Made by a program: the position numbers and the translations under genes. A DNA stretch of 34,844 nucleotides from Clostridia bacterium (lineage in GTDB: Bacteria > Bacillota > Clostridia > TANB77 > CAG-508), in assembly GCA_022797145.1 (NCBI GenBank), contig JAAWKA010000017.1, positions 1-34,844 on the forward strand. Reading direction: 5' to 3'. Of this stretch, positions 17,888-26,111 are shown one piece after another (position 1 is the stretch's first letter; each line of letters starts with the position of its first letter). Under the pieces are notes generated by a model. It saw only the letters and a list, made by a program, of their open reading frames with translations. It was not told the DNA's origin and searched no databases.

Positions 17888-18334
17888 ATGTATCAAATTT
17901 TTACTTTTCCAATTTTACAAAAAAATTTAAATTGTTCTATTAAATATGCCAATAGATTATTATCAGATTTTTTTAAAAATTCTACAAATATCAATTCTTT
18001 CCAACCTTTTAATATATTTTTACAAGGTCGGTCTTTAGAATTTCAGTTTTTTAGCACTAATAATAATGTACCTATTTTTAAAATTTCTACTACTATTGTA
18101 AATTCAAAAAAAGATAAAACTTCCATTTTAACTACTATTTCAGATGATATTATAAAATCTGTTTTATTATTATCATATATTTCTTCATTAAGATTAAATA
18201 ATGTTATTTTTTTCAGTAGTAAAAACAGTATATCCGTAAAGGTTTTATTATACAAAGAAGAAGATTTACATCTTTATATGAATCATATATATGTTTTATA
18301 TGGATTAAAGACTGAGTTAAATTCTAATTTATAA
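17888..18334 (+). CDS. Orphan protein of unknown function, 148 aa
   Basis: I do not recognise this protein. It begins MYQIFTFPILQKNLNCS, has no signal peptide or clear membrane helix, and alternates hydrophobic and polar residues in a way that suggests beta strands (for example NNVPIFKISTTIV and NSISVKVLLYK) with one helix-like hydrophobic stretch (SDDIIKSVLLLSYISSL). No Cys or His cluster suggests catalysis. It is a single-gene unit with its own promoter, an AAAGGA ribosome binding site and a strong 13-bp terminator, which argues that it is real. It is divergent from the S10 operon. Asn, Ser and Lys are very common, in line with the low GC. Confidence 0.75.
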   Translation: MYQIFTFPILQKNLNCSIKYANRLLSDFFKNSTNINSFQPFNIFLQGRSLEFQFFSTNNNVPIFKISTTIVNSKKDKTSILTTISDDIIKSVLLLSYISSLRLNNVIFFSSKNSISVKVLLYKEEDLHLYMNHIYVLYGLKTELNSNL

Positions 18335-18340
18335 ATTTCA

Positions 18341-18371
18341 AAAGATATGAGGTTATATACCTCATATCTTT
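18341..18371 (+). terminator. Intrinsic terminator after the orphan gene
   Basis: A perfect 13-bp stem (18341-18353 with 18359-18371) with a 5-nt loop follows the stop codon by 6 nt. Its T-rich 3' arm is followed by ATTTATT. Confidence 0.8.
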
Positions 18372-18376
18372 ATTTA

Positions 18377-18405
18377 TTGATATTTTTCTGATTTATTAAT
18401 ATAAT
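18377..18405 (+). promoter_or_regulatory. Promoter of the PepV-like gene, with very short leader
   Basis: TTGATA (18377-18382), a 17-nt spacer and TATAAT (18400-18405). The AAGGAGG site begins at 18412, so the transcript would start practically at the ribosome binding site. Confidence 0.75.
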
Positions 18406-18425
18406 ATAAACAAGGAGGATGTTTG

Positions 18426-19820
18426 ATGTTTAAAAAATTTGTTAATCTCATGAAAGATGAAATTGTTAATTCTACTTGTGAATTGATTAAAATTCCTAGT
18501 ATTTATTCAAATGATAATATTTCTTCCATGCCTTTTGGAAAAAACTGTGCTAAAGCTTTAGAATATATCTTAGATTTAGGTAAAAATTTAGGGTTTAGAA
18601 CTAAAAATATTGATGGTTATTGTGGATATATTGAATTTGGAATTGGAGATGACTTAATAGGTATTATTGGTCATTTAGATGTTGTTCCAGAAGGAGAAAA
18701 TTGGACCTTTCCCCCATTTAATGCCACAATTCATAATAATAAAATTTATGGTAGAGGTGCAATTGATGATAAAGGTCCTGTTATTTCCAGTTTATATGCA
18801 ATGAAAATTATTATGGATAATTTTAAAATTAATAAACGAGTTAGACTAATTCTTGGTTTAAATGAAGAAAATGATTGGAAATGTATTGAATATTATAAAA
18901 AACATGAAGAAATTCCTAATATAGGATTTAGTCCTGATGCTGATTTTCCTTGTATCTATGCAGAAAAGGCTCTTCTTAATGTTCATTTAAAACAAAATTA
19001 TTCCTCAAATAATGATATTGTAATAACTGACATAGATTATGGTAATAATCCTATCAATGTAGTTCCAAAATTTTGCTCCTTGACATTAAAAATAAAAGAT
19101 AATTTGAACATTAATACTTGTGTAGAGCAATTAAATACTATTATAAGAAAATATAATCATTCTATTACAGTAAATTTGATTGATCTTAATCATATTTGCC
19201 TTTCTTCTATTGGTTGTTCTGCACATGCTGCTCATCCTGAATTAGGTTTAAATGCTATTTCAAATTTATTGGTAGTTATTTATGAATTTCTTAAATTATA
19301 TAATATTCATATAGAAATAATTTCTAAATTTTATGATTATATAAATATGCAATATAATGGTAAAAATTTAAAAATTAATTATGAAGATGAATCTGGTAAT
19401 TTGACTCTAAATGTAGCTAAATTTTTTGTTAAAAATAGTTCTCTTGTAATTAGTATGAATTTGAGAATTCCTGTTAGTATTGATATCTCTAAAATAAAAA
19501 CAGCTTTTACCTCTTATTTTAAATCTTCTTGTATTGATGTTTATTTTGATGGTGAAAAACCTGGTTTATATATTCCAAAGGAAAATAAGTTAGTTTCTAC
19601 TTTATGTAATATTTTTAATGAAGTAACAAATCAAAATAAAATGCCTATTGCTATTGGTGGTGCAACTTATGCAAGAGCTTTTCCAAACTGTGTTTCTTTT
19701 GGTGCATCTATGCCTGATGATAAAGATATGTGTCATCAAGTAGATGAGTTTATTTCAATAGACAATTTAATTTTAAGTTGTGAAATATATGCAAAAGCAA
19801 TCTATGAATTAGCAAAATAG
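18426..19820 (+). CDS. pepV: PepV-like M20 family dipeptidase
   Basis: A 464-aa zinc peptidase of the M20A group, closest in pattern to PepV dipeptidases that release amino acids from dipeptides in the cytosol. The metal-binding motifs are visible in order: GHLDVVPEGENW (His and Asp), YGRGAIDDKGP (bridging Asp), NEEND (the Glu pair of the catalytic base and a ligand), SPDADFPCIYAEK (Asp ligand) and CHQVDE (final His). The lid or dimerisation domain lies between about 180 and 380. No signal peptide. Start is ATG 18426, 7 nt after AAGGAGG; an in-frame TTG three bases upstream is less likely. Substrate range cannot be told from sequence. Confidence 0.9.
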   Translation: MFKKFVNLMKDEIVNSTCELIKIPSIYSNDNISSMPFGKNCAKALEYILDLGKNLGFRTKNIDGYCGYIEFGIGDDLIGIIGHLDVVPEGENWTFPPFNATIHNNKIYGRGAIDDKGPVISSLYAMKIIMDNFKINKRVRLILGLNEENDWKCIEYYKKHEEIPNIGFSPDADFPCIYAEKALLNVHLKQNYSSNNDIVITDIDYGNNPINVVPKFCSLTLKIKDNLNINTCVEQLNTIIRKYNHSITVNLIDLNHICLSSIGCSAHAAHPELGLNAISNLLVVIYEFLKLYNIHIEIISKFYDYINMQYNGKNLKINYEDESGNLTLNVAKFFVKNSSLVISMNLRIPVSIDISKIKTAFTSYFKSSCIDVYFDGEKPGLYIPKENKLVSTLCNIFNEVTNQNKMPIAIGGATYARAFPNCVSFGASMPDDKDMCHQVDEFISIDNLILSCEIYAKAIYELAK

Positions 19821-19834
19821 TTTTTATTAGCAAA

Positions 19835-19860
19835 AAAAATGACCTTTAATGGTCATTTTT
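19835..19860. terminator. Bidirectional terminator between pepV and spoVG
   Basis: A perfect 10-bp stem (19835-19844 with 19851-19860) with a 6-nt loop. On the minus strand it ends in eight T residues, which is ideal for spoVG; on the plus strand it ends in five T residues, enough to stop pepV. Confidence 0.85.
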
Positions 19861-19873
19861 CATTATACATTTA

Positions 19874-20155
19874 TTATTCTGCTGATTCTGAAGTTTCTTC
19901 AGCTTCTGGAGCATCATAAGCTTCTAATATAGCTGTTTGAATTTTTTCTCTTGTTTCAGCATTGATTGGATGAGCTATATCTTTGAATTCTCCGTTTGGA
20001 GTTTTTCTACTTGGCATAGCTATAAATAATCCATTTTGACTTTCGATAACTTTTATATCGTGTATTACGAATTCATTATCAAAAGTTACAGAAGCAACAG
20101 CTTTCATTCTGTTTTCTGAATTTACTTTTCTTAAACGTACGTCTGTTATTTGCAT
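19874..20155 (-). CDS. spoVG: SpoVG, RNA-binding regulator
   Basis: SpoVG is a small nucleic-acid-binding regulator, first known from sporulation (asymmetric septation) and found in many Firmicutes. The 93-aa product starts [20 protein letters not shown], and contains [37 protein letters not shown] and the conserved helix [10 protein letters not shown]. The tail [10 protein letters not shown] is acidic. I choose ATG 20155 (canonical N terminus) over in-frame GTG 20164, which is only 2 nt from the AAGGCG site. It is a single-gene unit with a sigma-H promoter and its own terminator. Confidence 0.97.
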   Translation of the reverse strand: MQITDVRLRKVNSENRMKAVASVTFDNEFVIHDIKVIESQNGLFIAMPSRKTPNGEFKDIAHPINAETREKIQTAILEAYDAPEAEETSESAE

Positions 20156-20189
20156 TTTGTGCACCGCCTTCCAAAGTTTTAAATATTAT

Positions 20190-20212
20190 CGTACATATAT
20201 ATGTACAATAAT
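20190..20212 (-). repeat. Palindrome at the 5' end of the spoVG transcript
   Basis: GTACATATATATGTAC (20191-20206) is a perfect 16-bp palindrome, extended by ATTAT/ATAAT on both sides with a single G-U pair on minus-strand RNA (about 20185-20212). It begins right at the expected start of the sigma-H transcript, so it could be either a 5' stabilising hairpin or an operator. Confidence 0.6.
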
Positions 20213-20215
20213 ATT

Positions 20216-20242
20216 ATTCGTCATAAAAAATTTTTTTCCTTC
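20216..20242 (-). promoter_or_regulatory. Sigma-H type promoter of spoVG
   Basis: The minus strand reads GAAGGAAAA (-35) and GACGAATAA (-10). This fits the sigma-H consensus (R-N-AGGA-WWW, 11-12 nt, R-NN-GAAT-WW) at every fixed position, with an 11-nt spacer and 17 nt between AGGA (20237-20240) and GAAT (20216-20219). spoVG is a classic sigma-H gene in Bacillus subtilis. Confidence 0.8.
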
Positions 20243-20304
20243 TATTTTTTACAAAAACTAATTATTTTTTATTTTTTTTAAATTATTTAATTATTTTTTA
20301 TTTA

Positions 20305-20379
20305 TAATGCATAAAATTAACACTTTTTATACATAATACATAAAATAATATTGAAAAAATTTATGCATAAGTATATAAT
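20305..20379 (+). promoter_or_regulatory. Promoter of murC with upstream direct repeats
   Basis: The promoter is TTGAAA (20351-20356), 17 nt, TATAAT (20374-20379), 42 nt before murC. Directly upstream are two near-identical repeats, TAATGCATAAAATTAA (20305-20320) and TAATACATAAAATAAT (20334-20349), and a third related TTATGCATAA inside the spacer. They could be an operator. Confidence 0.65.
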
Positions 20380-20420
20380 CTATATGTTGTTTAATAATAA
20401 TTTAAGGGGAGCGTATCGTT

Positions 20421-21803
20421 TTGGCAAATATTGATAATATAAAAAAATATAAACATATACATATGATTGGTATTGGTGGAGTTAGTATGAGTGGCATTGC
20501 AGAAATTCTAAATTATTGGGGAATTAAAGTTACTGGTTCTGACCTTAATAAATCAGAAATTATAAATAAGTTAATTAATAATGGTATTAAAGTTAAAATT
20601 GGCCATGATTTAGAAAATTTGTCAACTTCAGATGCAATTGTTTATACTGCTGCAATAAAAAATAATGATCCTGAAATTTTAAAAGCAAAAGAATTAAATA
20701 TTCCTACTATTGAGCGTTCTGACTTTTTAGGTGAGCTTACTAAATCCTTTGAACATACCATTGGTATATCTGGAACTCATGGAAAAACTACTACTACTTC
20801 AATGGTTTCTATATGCTTTTTAGAAGCTAATATGGACCCTAATATTCAAGTTGGTGGTATTTTGAAACAAATTAATGGTAACTATAAAATTGGAAATAGT
20901 GAATATTTTATTATAGAAGCTTGTGAATATGTAGAAAGTTTTTTAAAATTTAGTCCTAAATCAGAAATCATATTAAATATAGATAATGATCATTTAGATT
21001 ATTTTCAAAATTTTGAAAATATAAAAAATGCTTTTGTAAAATATGTAAAGCTATTGCCTTCTAATGGTCTACTAGTATTAAATGCGGATGATAGTAATTG
21101 TTTAGATTTAAAAAATCATACAAATTCTACTGTTCTTACTTATGGTATTAAAAATGAAACTGCTAATTTTGTAGCTAAAAATATAAATTTTGATAATAAT
21201 GGTTTTCCTAGTTTTGATGTATTAAAAAATAATAATTTTTATTCAAATATAAAATTATCAGTTGCAGGTATTCATAATGTTTCAAATGCTTTAGCATGTA
21301 TTAGTTTGTGTGATTACTATGGAATTTCTTCTGATATAATAAAAAAAGCTCTTCTTTCTTTTACAGGTGCTCATAGAAGATTAGAGTATAAAGGTAAATT
21401 TAATAATATATCTGTTTATGATGATTATGCTCATCATCCAACTGAAATATCTGCTACTTGTAAAGCTTTATATAATAAGGATTTTAATGAAGCTTGGGTT
21501 ATCTTCCAGCCTCATACTTACAGTAGAACAAAAAATTTAATTACTGAATTTACAGAGGCACTTAGTAATTTTGATAATATAATTATAACTGATATTTATG
21601 CGGCTAGAGAAAATAATACTTATAATATATCTTCTAAAGACATAGCAGATAGACTTAATTCTTCTAGAAAAGTTAATTGTCAATATATAAAAGATTTTAA
21701 TGATATAGTATCTTATGTGAAAGAACATGCTAAGCCTAATGATATTATTTTAACACTGGGTGCTGGAAATGTGACAGATATTGGACCTATGTTATTAAAC
21801 TAA
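20421..21803 (+). CDS. murC: UDP-N-acetylmuramate--L-alanine ligase (MurC)
   Basis: MurC adds the first amino acid, L-alanine, to UDP-N-acetylmuramate in peptidoglycan synthesis. At 460 aa it has the UDP-binding Rossmann motif HMIGIGGVSMSG (14-25), the ATP-binding GISGTHGKTTTTS (115-127), the EACEYVESF segment, DYAHHPTE and the C-terminal LTLGAGNVTDIGP. The start is TTG at 20421, with AAGGGGAG 9 nt upstream. It is monocistronic; its terminator lies within the end of the convergent spoIVB gene, with which it overlaps by 9 bp. Confidence 0.97.
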   Translation: MANIDNIKKYKHIHMIGIGGVSMSGIAEILNYWGIKVTGSDLNKSEIINKLINNGIKVKIGHDLENLSTSDAIVYTAAIKNNDPEILKAKELNIPTIERSDFLGELTKSFEHTIGISGTHGKTTTTSMVSICFLEANMDPNIQVGGILKQINGNYKIGNSEYFIIEACEYVESFLKFSPKSEIILNIDNDHLDYFQNFENIKNAFVKYVKLLPSNGLLVLNADDSNCLDLKNHTNSTVLTYGIKNETANFVAKNINFDNNGFPSFDVLKNNNFYSNIKLSVAGIHNVSNALACISLCDYYGISSDIIKKALLSFTGAHRRLEYKGKFNNISVYDDYAHHPTEISATCKALYNKDFNEAWVIFQPHTYSRTKNLITEFTEALSNFDNIIITDIYAARENNTYNISSKDIADRLNSSRKVNCQYIKDFNDIVSYVKEHAKPNDIILTLGAGNVTDIGPMLLN

Positions 21804-23090
21804 ATTTCTCCCTACCCTATAAAAAAATTCGGTAGGGACTTTTTTAAGTCCTATCCGAACACTTCTCATTTGTTTTATCATTAAATCTGCAAATACTCCA
21901 TATCCAGTTTGTGGATCATTTACTAACACATGTGTTAAAGCTCCTACTACTTTTCCATTTTGTATTATTGGACTTCCACTCATTCCTTGTATTATTCCTC
22001 CAGTTTTTTCTATTAACTCTGTATCTGTTACTTTTATTAACATACTTTTGTTGTTAGTATTATTATTTTTATATATTTTTTGTATCTCTACTTGATATTC
22101 TTTGGGTTTGTTATCTTCTAAAGTACATATTATAGTTGCTGGACCTTGCTGTATTTCATCTCTTGAGGCTATTTCCATTGCATTTTTAGGATCTATGTTT
22201 AAGATACTCATATTTTTTAGTTTTCCATATACTCCAAATTCAGTATTTTTATATATTTCTCCTATTGATATCTGATTTTCTATACTTCCTTGTATCTTTC
22301 CTGGTATTCCTTTTGCACCTTTTGTTATTGATAATATTTTAGTAGTTACAAAATCACCGTTTGCTATATCTAATAATTGTTCTGTATCCACATCTAATAT
22401 TCCATGTCCTAAAGCAGCAAAATTTTTTGTTATTGGGTCATAAAAACTTACAGTTCCAACTCCTGCTGCTGCATCTCTAACCCATAATCCTAGTTTATAA
22501 TTATTATCTACTGATTTTATAGGAGTTATGCTTGTTTGTATTGCTTCGCCTTTTCTTACATATTTTATTTTTATTTCTTCTCCTTTAGAACTATTTACAT
22601 TTTCTAGTAAATCCTTTGTACAAGTTACTGTATTATTATTTATTCCTATTATCATGTCTCCTTCTTCTATTCCAGTACTTTCATATGGTTTATATTTAAT
22701 ATTATCTGTCCCCTGTATTTCAGACATTCCTACTACTAATACTCCACTTGTATATAATTTTAGTCCTACTGCATTTCCCAGTGGTATTACTGATGTTTTT
22801 GGTATTATATTTACAGTTATATCTTTTAAAGGTATTTTTCCAAATAATTGTAATTTTAAGTCTAATTTTCCAGTTTCGCTTGTGTTTGTTTCTATTTGTG
22901 TTGATGCTTGAACTGTTTCATATTCCTTTATATTTGTTTTATCCTGGAGTTTTATTCCTAATACTGTATTTAATTTTATTTTTTCTCCTTGAAAAAGTAC
23001 TATATTTTTTGGTATTGATGTTATATTTGTTGCATATATTAAAATTAATAATAAAAAACTAATAATAAATATTTTTTTGATGTTTTTCAT
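21795..23090 (-). CDS. spoIVB: SpoIVB, sporulation signalling serine peptidase
   Basis: SpoIVB is the forespore-secreted peptidase that starts pro-sigma-K processing in the mother cell by acting on the SpoIVFA/BofA complex. The 431-aa product has an N-terminal membrane segment (about 7-22), a PDZ domain (about 105-195, with GVLVVGMSEIQG and GIEEGDMIIGINN) and the peptidase domain: His in ALGHGI (about 229) and Ser in GMSGSPIIQNGKVVGALTHV (about 371). Start is ATG 23090, 6 nt after GAGG; the in-frame GTG at 23102 is upstream of it. It ends overlapping murC, and its last codons encode the murC terminator hairpin. It lies 67 nt after the last gene of the Tad-like locus, in the same direction. 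I see no clear sigma-F/G promoter. Confidence 0.93.
   Translation of the reverse strand: MKNIKKIFIISFLLLILIYATNITSIPKNIVLFQGEKIKLNTVLGIKLQDKTNIKEYETVQASTQIETNTSETGKLDLKLQLFGKIPLKDITVNIIPKTSVIPLGNAVGLKLYTSGVLVVGMSEIQGTDNIKYKPYESTGIEEGDMIIGINNNTVTCTKDLLENVNSSKGEEIKIKYVRKGEAIQTSITPIKSVDNNYKLGLWVRDAAAGVGTVSFYDPITKNFAALGHGILDVDTEQLLDIANGDFVTTKILSITKGAKGIPGKIQGSIENQISIGEIYKNTEFGVYGKLKNMSILNIDPKNAMEIASRDEIQQGPATIICTLEDNKPKEYQVEIQKIYKNNNTNNKSMLIKVTDTELIEKTGGIIQGMSGSPIIQNGKVVGALTHVLVNDPQTGYGVFADLMIKQMRSVRIGLKKVPTEFFYRVGRNLV
21809..21846 (+). terminator. murC terminator inside the spoIVB reading frame
   Basis: TCCCTACC (21809-21816) pairs with GGTAGGGA (21831-21838) around a 14-nt loop and is followed by C and six T or more. 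All of it lies within the last codons of spoIVB on the other strand. Confidence 0.8.
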
Positions 23091-23157
23091 GTTAAACCTC
23101 ACTTATATATATTTATTATTAGTTTTTCCATTTTTATTTTTTTAAAACAGGAAATTT

Positions 23158-24717
23158 TTATTTATCTTCTAACATTTTTGTCACTCTATCTAGATTATAT
23201 CTTTCTCTTGCTAGTGATTGATAATATATCCTTTTTATTTTTATGTCTAAGTTAGATATTTCTAACTCTTCATTTAGTGAATTTATAATACATTGATAAC
23301 ATCCATATTCAGAATGTTTATAATAATAATGTATTTTATTATCTCCATCTATTCTATGTTTGGTAAAATCTACTTTTTTATATGCTTGAATATTGGCTCC
23401 ATTATTAATATTTGTTTTTAATATTGGACAATTTGGCTTATGATAAGTATTTTGGTTATCTACAAAATTTATTCCTGTTGGACTTATATATTGTTTATTA
23501 TTTGTGCTTGTTGCTATTGCATAATTATTATATATTTTGGTTGCAACTGGCATTCCTTGCATGAAACTTACTATATTTACATTTGTTAGTATTTTTTCCC
23601 AGTCTGTTTCTTTTAGTATTGGTAATTGAAAATTTGAATTTGTCCCTAATGCTGCTGAATGTTTATTATATACTGCGATTGCATTATTTAAATTTTCTTG
23701 TATTGATATTTTCATTATTTCTCTTTTATGTTGTGTAAAGTTTGAAAATGCAAGTTCTGGATTATTGTTTGAACTTATATCTAATATTCTTCTATTATCG
23801 TTTTGAAATTCGTCATATTTAGATATATTGTCACTTTTTATAGCATTTTTAGGTATTACTGCATTTATTATTTCTGGCTGTGATTTCAACCATCTCGAAA
23901 AATTATATGCTTCTTTATAATATTTTATTGCACTATCATCTTCATCTCCTTCTTGTATGGTTGTATATATCTTTTCTAAATTATTTAGCATAAAAAATCT
24001 TCCATCTGCCTCTTTATATACTTTTTTGTTGTTTACATATTTATATGGATATTCTTTATATACTATATTGTTATTTGAATCTTTTATTGCTATATTTTCT
24101 TTTAAATTTTCTTTTTGTATTTTAATATTATTATCTAGTATTACTTCATTATCTGATATTTGTACTCTATTTATATCTATCAAGTATCCTGATTTAGATA
24201 TATATTGTGTTCCATTTACATATCCATATATAGTAATATAATTATCTAATGAATAATTTACTACTATATCTGTAGAGCCATTTACATATCTTGTAGCATA
24301 GTAAATATATGGTTTCAAAATATGTCTGTAACCTGTATTTCCTTGTTCGTCTATATATTCATGTGGAGAATATATATAGTATCCATCATACATAGTAAAT
24401 ACTATTGCTGGTATATATGGTATTATTTGTGTTGAACTTGCTCCTGAAATTCCTAATCCTATTGCTAAACTACTAAAAAAGGTGTTAATTGTAGCTTTAA
24501 TATCTCTTCTTATAGAGTCTGCATTGCTAGAATAATTATTATTCATAGTATTTAATTCAAAGGCAACTACTGAATCATGTGTTGCATCCAATAAGGCAGT
24601 ATCGTAACGTTGTTGCAATACTGCTATATCAATTTGTGTTCCTATGTATGCTGATAAGATTAAGGTTATTGGTATTATTATGATTGAAAATATAACTGTC
24701 ATATTTTGTAATTTCAT
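23158..24717 (-). CDS. Large TadE/TadG-like protein with a C-terminal Cys site
   Basis: A 519-aa single-pass protein. One N-terminal membrane helix (about 7-27) is followed by an amphipathic helix (QQRYDTALLDATHDSVVAFELNT, about 35-57), the layout of TadE/TadG-type minor pilins; the rest should be outside the cell. It is rich in Asn and Tyr. Near the end, YHKPNC (Tyr425-Cys430) and YGCYQC (Cys473, Cys476) resemble the YHxxxC...CxxC metal-binding motif of Ada-like small zinc domains. It is the last gene of the Tad-like cluster and could be a tip or adhesin subunit; the function is inference. Confidence 0.6.
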   Translation of the reverse strand: MKLQNMTVIFSIIIIPITLILSAYIGTQIDIAVLQQRYDTALLDATHDSVVAFELNTMNNNYSSNADSIRRDIKATINTFFSSLAIGLGISGASSTQIIPYIPAIVFTMYDGYYIYSPHEYIDEQGNTGYRHILKPYIYYATRYVNGSTDIVVNYSLDNYITIYGYVNGTQYISKSGYLIDINRVQISDNEVILDNNIKIQKENLKENIAIKDSNNNIVYKEYPYKYVNNKKVYKEADGRFFMLNNLEKIYTTIQEGDEDDSAIKYYKEAYNFSRWLKSQPEIINAVIPKNAIKSDNISKYDEFQNDNRRILDISSNNNPELAFSNFTQHKREIMKISIQENLNNAIAVYNKHSAALGTNSNFQLPILKETDWEKILTNVNIVSFMQGMPVATKIYNNYAIATSTNNKQYISPTGINFVDNQNTYHKPNCPILKTNINNGANIQAYKKVDFTKHRIDGDNKIHYYYKHSEYGCYQCIINSLNEELEISNLDIKIKRIYYQSLARERYNLDRVTKMLEDK

Positions 24718-24747
24718 TTTTTATCACCTTTTCTTTATAGCTAAACT

Positions 24748-25281
24748 TTATCTGTTGTTTCCATTTGTCATTACTACTCCTCCATGTTGTGCTGCAATTT
24801 TATAAGAATCGTTTCCACTTATACTATAAAAAAAGTTTTTAAGCATTTGTCCTATTGTAGTATTAGTATTTTTTACATTTACAGATATCATATCTCCTTC
24901 TTTTAGTGTCATTGTATTTGTAGTACTTTCTCTTAATTTTTGTTCTATTTGTGAGGTAAACTCAGAATAGTATATATTCTCACCTATTTTATCTTGTGTA
25001 GTTTGGGCAGTTTTCTTTCCTGGATTTTCATCTAAAACTTTTACTTCCATTTCAATATCATAGCTATTTCCTGTTGTTGCTAATCTTTGTACATAGGCAT
25101 CATAATTTGTTTGGGTTATTTTTCCTGTTGTACGAATATTATCAACAAATTCTACTGTTGCTGTTTGTACTCCTAATTGTGATATATCATCATTTCTTTC
25201 TGATATTGACACTAATGGAAATACAAACATTAAAGTGGCTGCTAAAAATATGGCTACAATTGTTATTAATGTGTCTCCCAT
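24748..25281 (-). CDS. Single-pass pilus-locus protein, 177 aa
   Basis: Starts MGDTLITIVAIFLAATLMFVF, a membrane helix with almost no N-terminal cytosolic part, then a helical stretch (TATVEFVDNIRTTGKITQTNYDAYVQRL) and an extracellular-like domain ending in the Gly- and Asn-rich VVMTNGNNR. Position in the cluster and topology suggest a minor pilin or pseudopilin; I cannot assign a family with certainty. It lies 15 nt after the gene upstream, with AGGAGG before its ATG. Confidence 0.55.
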   Translation of the reverse strand: MGDTLITIVAIFLAATLMFVFPLVSISERNDDISQLGVQTATVEFVDNIRTTGKITQTNYDAYVQRLATTGNSYDIEMEVKVLDENPGKKTAQTTQDKIGENIYYSEFTSQIEQKLRESTTNTMTLKEGDMISVNVKNTNTTIGQMLKNFFYSISGNDSYKIAAQHGGVVMTNGNNR

Positions 25282-25296
25282 AACTTTTCCTCCTTT

Positions 25297-26079
25297 TTAA
25301 GGTTGCATTATATAAATTATTTCTAATTTTTTGTTACCTTTTATTACTTCTATACTTTCTTCTCCTGTTTCATCTTGTAATGTTCTTCCACTTGTTTCTA
25401 TTTCAATAAATTTTTCTTTAAATTTTCTATTTTGGTATTGTTTCAAATTTTTTCCGTAATATGTTGTTTTTTCTTTTGTATAAAAGCCATTTGTAATCAT
25501 ATCACAATTAATTCTATATACAGTATCTTCATCTGGATTTCCCATCCAAGGAGCAACAATGTTAACATTAGATGACCCCTGTACTTTTCCTCTATATAAG
25601 TTAGTATCTACAAATTTCATGATATCTATATTAGTATTTAATTCCTTATTTACTACTTTTTGAACTTGTTCTAATCTTGTTTTTACCTCTTCATAAGTTC
25701 TTTGTGCTTCATTTGCTATATTAAAATTATATGAATTTTTATTTTTTAATACCTCATTCCAATTTCCCATAAATCCTTCTGTGTATAAATCATATCTAAC
25801 TATTGGTTCTCCATTTATATTAAATATTGTTACTGCATATTGTTCTTTTGCATATCTGTGGATTGTTGGAAGTATAGTTTCAAATCCAACAATTCTATTT
25901 TCAATGGCATTATAATCCTCCTGTGTTGCATATTCATAAAACTCTGTTTTATCATTTAATCTAAATAAAACATCTGATGTTGCTCTTGCTTGTCCAATAA
26001 CAGAAAAGGTTAAAGTTATAGCTATTGCAAAAACTAATAATCCAAAAGCTATTTTTATAGCATCTACTGCATTTTCCAT
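25297..26079 (-). CDS. MENA-type pilin-like protein, 260 aa
   Basis: Starts MENAVDAIKIAFGLLVFAIA, a membrane helix (about 9-29), then a long coiled region and an extracellular-like domain. It shares the N-terminal MENA signature with the three proteins at 26112-28144 but is longer and its body is not obviously related to theirs. Residues 150-165 (about QKVVNKELNTNIDIMKF) may be a second helix. Likely a subunit exported by the Tad-like machine; inference from context. Confidence 0.6.
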   Translation of the reverse strand: MENAVDAIKIAFGLLVFAIAITLTFSVIGQARATSDVLFRLNDKTEFYEYATQEDYNAIENRIVGFETILPTIHRYAKEQYAVTIFNINGEPIVRYDLYTEGFMGNWNEVLKNKNSYNFNIANEAQRTYEEVKTRLEQVQKVVNKELNTNIDIMKFVDTNLYRGKVQGSSNVNIVAPWMGNPDEDTVYRINCDMITNGFYTKEKTTYYGKNLKQYQNRKFKEKFIEIETSGRTLQDETGEESIEVIKGNKKLEIIYIMQP

Positions 26080-26111
26080 AATTTTACCTCTCCTTTTGTG
26101 TTAATTTCATT

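Noticed and set aside
18043..18255. Minus-strand 70-aa frame within the orphan gene
   Set aside because: No ribosome binding site or promoter; the plus-strand gene has a complete set of signals.
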